From Hypomesus transpacificus (taxonomy: Eukaryota > Chordata > Actinopteri > Osmeriformes > Osmeridae), in the NCBI RefSeq assembly GCF_021917145.1, contig NC_061073.1:1638075-1702074 (forward strand): 64,000 nt of DNA, given 5' to 3'. A program made the position numbers and the translations under genes. The notes beneath the pieces were generated by a model, which saw nothing but the letters and a program-made list of their open reading frames with translations, was not told the DNA's origin and did no database searches. The first letter of the stretch is position 1. Every line of letters begins with the position of its first letter. Below, one piece after another: positions 23,160 through 33,051 of this stretch.

Positions 23160-24839
23160 CGCTCTCCTGGCACTAATTTCACGCCACACAAATCTCATCA
23201 GTGTTCCGCGAAGAGCGTAAGTGTTGAGAAAATATAAATTTTTTAAATATCTAAAACGATTAAACTCATGTTTGTGCAACATGGTATGTGTTGAGGTTGA
23301 AGTATATTTCTTTTGTTGAATTAAGAGGGGAGAAAACGTGCTTGATTATGGAGGATTGTAGGGGCCAAAATGAAAGAAATACTTGGATAAATAAATAATT
23401 ATATGACACAAAGCTTAAATAAATGACTACTTATATAATGAAATGCCTATTTGACATTCAAAATATATAAATTACAAAATAAATCAGTCGTCCGCCGTCA
23501 CCAAGTCAGGGGGCGGGTTAAAGCCTCTGATTGGTGAATGAACAGTATTACCTTATTACCAAAGTAATCTGTGTGTTTTGTTGTTGTGAACTGAGCTATC
23601 ATCGCAGCATGTTCAGTTTGAAATACCACTTGATGGCCAATTGCTTAAGCACACGGAATTCTCCGCCCCCTCGTCAAAGCCAGGCTATTGCAATGTTGTT
23701 TAAAAAAAAATGGCACTAAGCAAGCCAATTCACTTTTCCATGTTGATAAGAGCATTAAAATTAGAACAAATTATTGGACAAAAATAAATCAAGGGATATT
23801 TAGTAGATAAATATGTGCGACTAATTGCGAGTAACTATGACATTAATGCGATTAATCACGATTAAATATTTAATTCGTTTGACAGCACTATTTTAATCAT
23901 TACGGTGAATGCTGACAATGTGAATGGTGCTCTGAAGCCTGTTCCAAAAAGCGAGTTTACCGAATAAGTCACACTTCAGTTAGTCTGACTCATTTCTTTC
24001 CTTCGGTTCCATAAAGCTAGCTCGATGTAGTTCGAACTCAGTTACTATGGTAACTGATGCTTCGAAACTAGCCTGGTCCGGGTCAGGCTAATTGTCAGGC
24101 TTAGACCATGTTCTTGCTTAACCAGAAGTTCCTGTAACACTGACCCAAATCAACTTAAATAGCCTCCATAGACTACAACATTTAGCATAATACATTAAAC
24201 AATGATAAATGATTTGATACACAATATAACCACGTTAAACGTATGGCTTTACTGTATGATAGTTTGTGATTTCAAATGTTTAGGCATCAGACATAGGCCT
24301 ATTTAAATTATCTGATTATAATTATCATTGCGATATAATTGTTAACAGTAGCCTACAATTGCAAAACGGCTACATCTATCCTCCTTTGTCCTGACACAAC
24401 AACCATGTTCAAAAGTTAGGCTGCTGGGTCTATTGATTAATAGTAGGCTATTTATTTCAAACAATGTCAAAAAAGTCAATTGGGCAATTGCACAAAAGTA
24501 GAATAAAGAAATCCAGGATAACTGGAAAAGCGCTGGGGGCTATTGCACGGAACCAGGATAAGGGATTAAGTTGGGATATTCAAGTTATCCTGGATGAAAT
24601 TAGCTTTGAGTTGGTTGCACGCCAGCAGGTTGAATTAAACCCAGCCAAGTAACCATGGAGATTCATTCTTTGCAGCTAGCCTGCTCCAAAGCAGGCTAAC
24701 AACCAGGCTAAAATTAATCCTGGAATCTCATGTGTTAAATCAGCTGCCGCTCTGATCCGAAATATACGTTTTTAACAGTTATTCCGTTGTCTTCTGAATG
24801 TGTTCTTACATATTTTTTATTAACCCTCCTATTGTGTTC
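23160..24839. other. no gene seen; repeat-like spacer
   Basis: AT-rich sequence without supported exons. From about 24500 to 24740 there are short inverted motifs (CCAGGATAA against TTATCCTGG, and AGCCTGCT/AGCAGGCT) that look like a degraded hairpin MITE, but I cannot set ends. Confidence 0.4.
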
Positions 24840-25053
24840 GGGTCAAATTTGACCCATTTTGAAGTTTAGATGCATGAAAAACACCTTAAACTTTTTCTGA
24901 TCAAAACAAGGTTTCATTAATGCCTCCACGGTGGTCTACTGAATACAATCAAACACAATTTGATCAGTTTTATTTTTTTTAAATACCTATAAAAAAAAAC
25001 ATCTGTTACAAAAAACCAGTTACATCTGTGGTGTTGTGGGTCAAATTTGACCC
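24840..25053. repeat. paired 16-bp palindromes GGGTCAAATTTGACCC
   Basis: The perfect palindrome GGGTCAAATTTGACCC occurs at 24840-24855 and again at 25038-25053. The left copy follows TTAACCCTCC, which resembles a piggyBac-type target and terminus. The likely source is a MITE, but the far end is not clear. Confidence 0.5.
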
Positions 25054-25265
25054 GGTAGTAATTCTGGGTGGTTTAAGCAGGCAAATAAACAGTACATTTT
25101 TCCAAATCATCATAAATAACTAAAAGGTCAACAACACATAAATACTATGAATAAAAACCTTCAATGATAGTATATTAATATTGTGTAAAAGTATTCAAAT
25201 CATGTTTCATTACACTGAATCGCATTGACTTGAATTCAATTGTAACATGCAGCAAATACTATGAT

Positions 25266-25350
25266 CCACACACACACACCCATCCCACTCTCTCTTTCAC
25301 TCACTTCCTCCACCCACCCCCCCACCCACCCTCACTCACCCCCACCCACA
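25266..25350 (+). repeat. low-complexity CA/CT/CCCACC tract
   Basis: A pyrimidine- and C-rich simple-sequence stretch: a short (CA)n, then CT-rich, then CCCACC repeats. Confidence 0.85.
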
Positions 25351-25492
25351 TCTCTCTGTCCCCCAAGCTGTATAGCAGTATATAGGCTTGGACTTTCTCA
25401 TGCTTTATTACCAACATCTTACTGCACCATGTGCACCCACATACACTCACACAAACATAAAAATACAAATTCATCTCAATGAAGACGATATA

Positions 25493-26098
25493 CAATGCTC
25501 AAAAAAATAAAGGGACCACTAAATTAACACATCCTAGATCTGAATGAATAAAATAATCTCATTAAATACTTTTTACATTTACATTTATGCATTTAGCAGA
25601 CACTTTTATCCAAAGCGACTTCCAAGAGAGAGCTTTACAAAAGAGCATAGGTCACTGATCATAACAACGAGGTAGTCCCAAACATTGCAAGCAGCCAAAA
25701 CATGAAGCATACATTGTGAAAAAACTAAACAAGTGCCAAAAGGGAAGACCCATAAGAGCATGCAGCTATACAAGTTACAAACTAAAACAACATGAACCTC
25801 AAAAAGTGCAGGACTGTACCTGTAGAAGAACAGTCAACAGTAAAATATTTCACAGCGAGTACAAGACTTAACTTCATTATAACTAACCTACAAGAGTAAC
25901 AAGTCACTCAATAAGAGTCATTGTGATCCTCGAGGAAACTAACTTTTTCTTTGATTCCATTGATAATTGATAATTTTTGTGTGATTTTGTAGTCAGCACA
26001 TTCAATTATGTAAAGAAAAAAGTATTTAATGAGATTATATCATTCATTCAGACCTAGGATGTGTTATTATAGTGTTCCCTTTATTTTTTTGAGCAGTG
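25493..26098. mobile_element. non-autonomous Tc1/mariner element with a nested LINE/SINE tail
   Basis: Terminal inverted repeats of about 85 bp begin at GCTCAAAAAAATAAAGGG on both ends and are flanked by TA dinucleotides (25491-25492 and 26099-26100), the Tc1/mariner target site. The interior has no transposase frame. From about 25575 it contains a reversed retroposon tail (TTTACATTTACATTTATGCA onward) related to the tails of the SINEs here. Confidence 0.82.
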
Positions 26099-26189
26099 TA
26101 CAAAGTCCCATTCACCTGTGTTTCTTACTGCACCATGGCATGCCCATTTCTGAACTAAGTTTTGGATGACGAAGCATTGATATTGAGAC

Positions 26190-27217
26190 GTGCTTTCAGA
26201 CGTGAGAGGCTATCGCCCGATAGCACTGACCTCTGTCATCTTGAAGTGCTTTGAGCGGCTAGTCAAATCATTCATCTGCTCCTCGCTGCCCCCCACCCTG
26301 GACCTTATGCAGTTTGCATACCGGTCCAACAGGTCTACAGAAGATGCCATCGCTTTGACTATGCACATCGCTCTCTCCCACCTGGACAAAGGGAATATGT
26401 GAGGATGCTGTTCATTGACTACAGCTCAGCATTCAAGACCATCATCCCCTCCAGACTGGTCTCCAAATTTGTGGACTTGGGACTAAGCACCTCCCTCTGC
26501 AAGTGGATCTTCCACTTCCTGACTGGGAGGCCACAGGTGGTGAGAATTGGTGACCGCACCTCATCCGTACTGATCACCAACACAGGCACCCCCCAGGGCT
26601 GTGTGCTCAGCCCTCTCCTGTTCTCCTTGTTCACTCACGACTGTGCGGCAACGCACAGCTCCAACCTCCTTGTTAAGTTTGCTGACGACACAACCATCGT
26701 GGGCCTCATCTCTGACAGTGACGAGTCAGCCTACAGAGAGAAAGTTGACACCCTAAAATCATGGTGCCAGGACAATAACCTCTCTCTCAACATCAGCAAG
26801 ACCAAGGAGATGATTGTGGACTATAGGAGGCGGCAGGAGGAGGAGCATGCACCCCTACTCATCAACGGATCTGAAGTGGAGAAGGTCAGCTGCTTCAAGT
26901 TCCTCGGGGTGAACATCAGCAACGACCTCACCTGGTCTGTTCACACGGACAAGGTGTTCAAAGCGGCCCATAAACGCCTATTCTTCCTGAGGAGACTGAA
27001 GAAGTTTGGTATGCTCACTAACCTTTACAGATGGACTATAGAGAGCATTCTGACTGGTTGCATTACAGTGTGGTATGGGAGCTGCACAGACAAGGACCGC
27101 AAGGCCCTACGAAGTGTGGTCCGTTCTGCTGAGTTCATCATCGGCAGGAAGCTCCCAGCCCTACAGGACACCTACTACAAACGTTGCCTCGGGAAAGCTA
27201 TATATATTCTCATGTGA
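26190..27217 (+). pseudogene. non-LTR retrotransposon reverse transcriptase remnant, frameshifted
   Basis: Two overlapping frames (26190-26402 and 26399-27217) together give the middle and C-terminal part of a LINE reverse transcriptase. Visible motifs are RGYRPIALTSV and [13 protein letters not shown] in the first frame, then [33 protein letters not shown] and the catalytic [11 protein letters not shown] box in the second, followed by a thumb-like region. A frame change near 26400, the absence of an endonuclease domain upstream and no clear 3' tail show that it is a 5'-truncated dead copy. The sequence resembles fish L2/CR1/Rex-type LINEs; I cannot fix the clade. Confidence 0.85.
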
Positions 27218-27459
27218 TGCCTTCTTGCTGCATACAAATTGCCCTTCTGGAGCAAAGAAAAAACTAAGCTGAAATGACTTCTCATCCATTATGGGCTAAA
27301 TATGCATTTCCATACGATTTACATGATACCTCAGGCCTTCTGGAGTCCAGTGACACAGTCTCCTCATCATCAGCTGCAGAAGCCACATCCTATACTTCAG
27401 AAGTTCCTTCCCCGTGCCATATTGAATCTAATTTGTGTTGACAGGATATGCCAAGCCAT

Positions 27460-27700
27460 GTGCTTTTAATAATTAATAATCACTGGATCTTTGTCTGGTG
27501 GCAGGAGAGTAACTGTGTCGCTGTTTTAAACCAAGGAAGGCCAGTGATGGAAGGGATTCAGGGTGGGACAGCTACTGACCACCTGCCAAAAACTGCTCTT
27601 ACTCTTTGTACAAGGTACTTGCAGGCCTTGTGTGTCCCGCGACACAGTTACTCTCCTGCCACCAGATGAAGATCCAGTGAGTATTATTTATTAAAAGCAC
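27460..27700. mobile_element. hairpin MITE with about 60-bp inverted arms
   Basis: The left arm (27460-27520, starting GTGCTTTTAATAATTAATAA) and right arm (27640-27700, ending TTATTAAAAGCAC) are near-perfect inverted copies that include CTGGTGGCAGGAGAGTAACT. The spacer is about 120 bp and has no coding potential. The superfamily is not recognised. Confidence 0.7.
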
Positions 27701-28086
27701 AAGGGTCAAATCCTCAGCTGGGATGAAGCCTGGAGCTGCTTGGGAATGGGCCTCTGGATGTATTAATCCGAACAGGACTGTGTTCATTGTGAATAGAGAT
27801 TTATCATTTATATTTGTGATTGAAATGAAGCAGCTGTGTTGTATGCAAATATAAATGTTATATTTGTGTATGTTTCCTGTAGGAAAAGAGGCTACTACCA
27901 TTGTCTATGCGGCAATCAAAATTAATTTATTGCAAAGGCCATTCTCAGTTTCTGTGAATAAACATAGGATCCGGCCAGAGTTCCGTAGACCCCGGATGTA
28001 GCACAATTAAAGCTGCACAATTACAAGTGCAGTCAGGAATAAAACAACCAACAGCCATTTCACTTGTGTGCCTAGTCCACCTGGGG

Positions 28087-28247
28087 GGTATTCCAGAAAG
28101 CAGGCTATGCGACATACCGGGTAAGTTAACTCCCCAGCTGGCACCCAGCGTTGCAGCAACATTGCCAGTGGGTTTCTGCAACATTGTAAATCATATGGTG
28201 GGTTAACATAACCAGTTATGTTGCATAACCTGCTTCTCTGGAATATG
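28087..28247. mobile_element. short MITE just upstream of gene D
   Basis: Inverted ends of about 45 bp share TATTCCAGA and AAGCAGG(C/T)TATGC, followed by matching GTTAAC blocks. The inner part contains a smaller palindrome-like stretch around CAACATTGCCAGTGGG. It ends about 40 bp before the short upstream region that D shares with C, so it now forms D's 5' flank. Confidence 0.65.
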
Positions 28248-28294
28248 TGTCCCTATAAAAAGGGTCTATACGACGCCCCTACGTGACAGTATGT

Positions 28295-28358
28295 GCGGGG
28301 AAAAACAGCAGCAGGTTTATCAGGCAAGGTGAGGTTATTTGGCCAGGGCATAAAAGGT
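28295..28358 (+). promoter_or_regulatory. gene D core promoter (TATA box, altered upstream motif)
   Basis: The TATA box is CATAAAAGG (28349-28357). The upstream pair is GGGGAAAA (about 28297-28304) and CAGGTT (28312-28317): the TGGGAAA half-site is disrupted relative to C. Homology to the C upstream region starts only near 28288; everything before it is unrelated and MITE-derived. Confidence 0.5.
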
Positions 28359-28392
28359 AGTGGCAACTCATGGCATCACTCTGCTTGGCAAG

Positions 28393-31378
28393 ATGAAGGG
28401 GCTGCTCATTCTGGCAACTGTATTGGTGGCTGTTTTCAGTAAGAAGACTTTTGTGGGGTGAGTGAATTAGTGAATTGGTGACATTTGTAGGCTTTCCAAA
28501 TGACTTGCTGAATGAAAAACATTGTAACTGAAGTCACAAATCTGTCCAACCGTAATTAATTAGTCTCACATTTGTGATGTATTTGAAGGGATCAAGTCCT
28601 TTGTGTTTTTGCGAAGGATGAGGTACAACTAACTGTCATCCAAGACCTGTCTGAGATGAAGCAGCTTCAGGTGTGTTCATATCATCATGTTTGAAATGAA
28701 GGACAAGAAAAGATGGCTATATTATCACAAGGTGTGAACTGTCTATCGTCTCTTATCTTCTGCACAATCCTCTTCTGAAAATGTTTTCAATTCGCACACA
28801 ACCTTCAAATCCATATTTGTGAAACACTGTAAAATGTAAACTATTTATATGCATTTTAGATTAACCATGTGTTCCTTCTCATTCCCAGCTGGATGTCTGG
28901 AGAGGGTCTACTGATATTGCCACCCCTGTGGACATCAGAGTTCCCTTCCACAGCCTGATGTCCGTCAAAGCCTACCTGGAGGCCCGGGATGTGCAGTACA
29001 CCATCATGATCAAGGACCTGCAGGTTGGTAGGGGGTGATTGGAATGGACTCAACCATTTGTTTTTGAATATGAATTGTACAGCAAATACGATGATTTTAA
29101 GTGTATTCAACCCCCATCCAGTTCCGGATATTTTTTCTGAAATAAAGTAAAAAGGTACATTTATTTGAATGTCAATGACTGCCCATGGTTGAATATGAGA
29201 CAACACCCTTCTGCCCTTTTGACAAAGGCTGACATTGACAAAGACGAGGGACAGATGCAAAGAAGTTCCTATGCAGCCATGACTACTGATGACTTTGACT
29301 ATGCCAACTATCACGTCCTTGATGAGGTAAACACCAAAGCACCAAAAATGTACAATAGTTGTTTATTTTGCTTCTGTACCAAACACCAAAGTCATGTAAT
29401 ATCCCATGCACATTAAGGTTTCCCTAGGACTGTTGGGGCCAATATGAAAAGCTGTGTGTTTTCACCAGATCTACAGTTTCCAGGATATGCTTGTGGCAGA
29501 GAACCCTACATTGGTCAGCAAGATTGTGATTGGCCAGAGCTATGAGGGCCGTCCCTTGAATGTGCTTAAGGTAAGCTGTTAAGAGATAAGAAAGCTTCTG
29601 TGTTTATCATATCTGTAAACATCAGGGGTGATGATTAAATAAGAGGATATCAAGCTATTTCCTTTCTTTCTCCTAGTTCAGCACTGGAGGAACTAACCGT
29701 CCTGCAATTTGGATTGACACTGGCATCCACTCCAGAGAGTGGATTACTCCAGCCAGTGGTGCATGGTTTGCCAAAAAGGTGACCAAATTCTGACCAAAAA
29801 TTATATACTTTAGAGAGAAGATTTACCATCTTGTATTTCCTTGCTGTGATCCTGTACATCTTATTTTGTTCATGATATTGTTCCCTGTCCTGATATGTCC
29901 CTGTCTATAAAACTGAAGGGGGTATGATGAGAACTATTTCCCATTCAAAGTAAAACTCACCCATTTATCACCTGCCCTCCCAAGAACTATAAAATACTTT
30001 ATAGTAACTGGTTAAATGTTTCATGGACAGATTGTGCTTGATTATGGACATAATCCTGCCCTGACTGGTATCCTGGACAAAATGGACATCCTTCTGGAGA
30101 TGATGGTTAATCCTGATGGCTATCACTTCACTCATACCAATGTGAGTTAGTAAAAGTTTGATTCCCTGTCTGTTTTGGAGTGCACAGACATTGTCAGACT
30201 GTTAACAAAGTTGTCTAACCTGAGCCAATATGCTGACAGAACCGCATGTGGCGTAAAACAAGGAAGCCTAATCCTGGTTCTTCTTGTGTTGGAGTTGACG
30301 CCAACAGGAACTGGGATGCCGGTTTTGGAAGTATGTCTAATTGTCTGATACAGTATAGATTTGTGACGACTGTAAAGCAAGTTAGAATGACCCTGACATG
30401 TATTTGGACAACGATCCCACCATCTCACCGTTCCCCAGCTGCCGGCTCCAGCGGGAACCCCTGTGATGAGACCTACCGTGGTCCAACTGCTCACTCTGAG
30501 TCTGAGATCAAGTCCATTGTGGACTTCATGAAGGCTCATGGAAATATCAAAGCGGTCCTTTCCATCCATAGCTGCTCCCAGATGCTCCTCTACCCTTACG
30601 GCTACACCAGCACCTCTGCTAAGGACCAGAAAGAGCTGGTGGGTCCAGCAACGTCTTTCTCAACCCTATCAGTTTCTGATAAGGGAGGTGACTGTTTAGT
30701 TTGACTTAAGAACAGCTGGTTAAATTCTCAGACAAGTCAAGTCTGTAAGTCGCTCTGGATAAGAGCGTCTGCTAAATGACTAAATGTAAATGTAAAGTCT
30801 GGTACAGTACAAACAACATAAAATGTTCAATATTGACTGCATGTGAAACTTTTTGTTAACATATATGTCACATGAATTACAAGCTATTTTACAATATATC
30901 CACAGCATGACCTGGCTAAAAAAGCCATCACTGATCTGGCCTCCCTGTATGGAACAGCCTTCAGATACGGGAGTTCATTCAACACCCTCTGTAAGTATGC
31001 TATCAAACATTTCCTTACACCATCTCACCCCAGGTTTCTTATTGTAAACCTAGTGTTAAGCATTGAAAAAGGTGTATTATACTGGAGGTAATTCCCATAA
31101 TTTCCAGTTTTGCATTCAAGATGTTGCTATTATTCTGGACTTTGAATGAAAATGGCTTCCCTCACAAATGACTTGCTTGATTCCTCCCAGATCAAGCCAG
31201 TGGCAACACCATTGACTGGGCCTACAACCAGGGTATCAAGTACTCCTACACATTTGAGCTGAGAAATACTGGTCGCTATGGATTTATCGTGCCTGCCAAT
31301 CAGATCATCCCCACTGCTAAGGAGACCTGGCTGGCACTAATGGCCATTATGGAGCACACCAATGCCAACACTTACTAA
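28393..31378 (+). CDS. cpa1: pancreatic carboxypeptidase A1-like, copy D (Cys198, Asn273)
   Basis: Exons: 28393-28457, 28589-28670, 28889-29023, 29228-29326, 29469-29570, 29677-29778, 30031-30141, 30240-30330, 30439-30638, 30906-30990 and 31191-31378; 419 codons plus stop. It is a close paralogue of C, introns included: a secreted A-type metallocarboxypeptidase zymogen. His69, Glu72, Arg127, Asn144, Arg145, His196, Tyr248, Ile255, Thr268 and Glu270 are intact. Positions normally constant are changed, though: Tyr198 to Cys (SIHSCSQ, subsite residue), Asp273 to Asn (ELRNTG) and Arg to Cys in the propeptide (VLCVFAKDE). Upstream homology to C is cut to about 105 bp, and the 3' UTR is unlike that of A, B and C. 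It is convergent with cep41, the position of human CPA1. It may be functional or starting to decay. Confidence 0.86.
30746..30794 (+). mobile_element. 49-bp SINE/LINE tail insertion in D intron 9
   Basis: The tail AGTCGCTCTGGATAAGAGCG...AAATGTAAATGTA is flanked by the 7-bp target duplication AAGTCTG (30739-30745 and 30795-30801). Copy C has the uninterrupted site CAAGTCTGGTAC, so the insertion postdates the C-D split. Confidence 0.9.
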
Positions 31379-31432
31379 CATCTGATTGGTGTAAAATAGA
31401 AAGAACGCCCATGAAGTCATGCTGTAATGACT

Positions 31433-31438
31433 AATAAA
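31433..31438 (+). other. polyadenylation signal AATAAA, gene D
   Basis: It is 54 bp after the stop codon, in a 3' UTR not shared with A, B or C. Confidence 0.7.
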
Positions 31439-33051
31439 CAAACTTGAGAAAAATGAGAATATTTTAGGTTGTTGTCTTTTGTCCATTTGCCAAACAGAAC
31501 ACCAAACAATGCATTTCAAAATGAGCAATCCAGTGTATATAGTATATGATTGTGCATTTTATTTGACAGTAATGTACAAAAGCAATGAACTGTTATCAGT
31601 CAAAACAGTTTTTAGATTGAAACTGACAAACGCTGATGAGTTCATTCAGGTACAGCAAGTAGAAAGGGCAGCCTTTTGAAATTCTCAATGTCTCTCTCAC
31701 TCGAGCATACACAAACCACAGGTCAGACCTTAGATACATCTCTCAAGCCCCAAACATTACAGTACATGCACTTGTTTAAGACCCAGTGATGTGGTAATTT
31801 AATTTTTTCCTGGTACAAAAACTAAAATTACAAAGAAAACTCGAACAAAACAAGTCACATATGACATTTCACATGTTAAAAGTTTCCCAGTGGGGATCCT
31901 ATACAAGTCACCATGACCACCATATCATAATACCTGTGTTCTCAGCAAAACTGAATTCACCCTCATTAACCAATATGACTGCATGAATGCATAAACAATC
32001 ACCAGGAACATGTAGTAGTAGTGTACAATTTAGATTGATAAATTCTCAATTGATATTGTTCCTTTTCTACTTTCTTGAGAATGTTACACAGTAATATTGG
32101 TCTTTTGTTTTTGGAATACATTTACAACACACACTGGGGAAAACCTTTTGTGCAAAATAATACACAAACTGCAACACAAAACTAGCTAAACAAATGCATG
32201 TATTTATACAAAAAGGCAAGGATTTTAAGTGTCATCTATAAATTAGTGTTAATTCAGTGCAAAAAAATTTCCTCAATTTCCCATTAGATGTTTTGGTCAT
32301 AAGTGACATCCTAGTCAAAAAATGTTTAACTGACTTCTCCAGAAGAAAATCGAATTTACAATCCAACATAAATCCTACATTTTGAAAATATAGGCCTATA
32401 GGGAAGGGCTGTCAAACTAAAGCCACTTGATGGTTTCAGTGTCTGCAGACATCACACAAGGTATGTACTTTGAATAACTGATCAAGGACAGATGAAAAGC
32501 TTTCAGGGCTGCCACAGTGAACGTATGCTGCCCTATCACGACAGTAGGTAAAGGGCGGCTCATGGAAGTGCACTGAGGTATTGATACTGAAATAAGCAGA
32601 CTTACAATTTAAAGGGAGTCTTCATAAGCATTCATGACACCTTTATGAAAACACTCCTAATACCTTTGTGAGTGCTGAACCATTCATAACACATTATTTT
32701 TATGTTGTTTGAAAGCGATACGCAAAAGCAATTATAACAGTTTTGAGTTGTAACAAATAATGACGTTAGCCCCAGTGAAAAATGCAACATACACTATGAG
32801 TGCGTTTGTCTGTTTGTTGCAAGGCAGAATACACTGACAGAAACCCACTCCTAGAACATATCAGATGTATGCTACACAGTAAAAACAATAGGTATTGACT
32901 ACCGAATATATATATTCCACACACACAAAGGTGTAATGAATGTTCATAATGGTGTCGTACATGCTTATGAAAACTCTTCATGTGAAGTGTTACCGTAGAC
33001 TTTATTTGTATTTTGAGTGGATTGGGCGTAGTGATGATCCGGGGGTTAAAG
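31439..33051 (-). other. probable cep41 3' UTR and convergent spacer
   Basis: No open exon is visible. On the minus strand an AATAAA lies at 31558-31563, about 120 bp from the D polyadenylation signal, so cep41 could have a 3' UTR of about 1.5 kb. This is inference; earlier signals may be used. Confidence 0.4.

Noticed and set aside
22146-23220. Frames with repeated FTFVD/ICGTSFTFA peptides on both strands
   Set aside because: They are translations of the 20-bp foldback-arm units; mirrored frames occur in the inverted arm.
25560-25960. Possible separate retroposon inside the Tc1-type element
   Set aside because: A reversed SINE/LINE tail is present, but no clear head, A-tail or target duplication could be set, so it was kept as a nested part of the 25493-26098 element.
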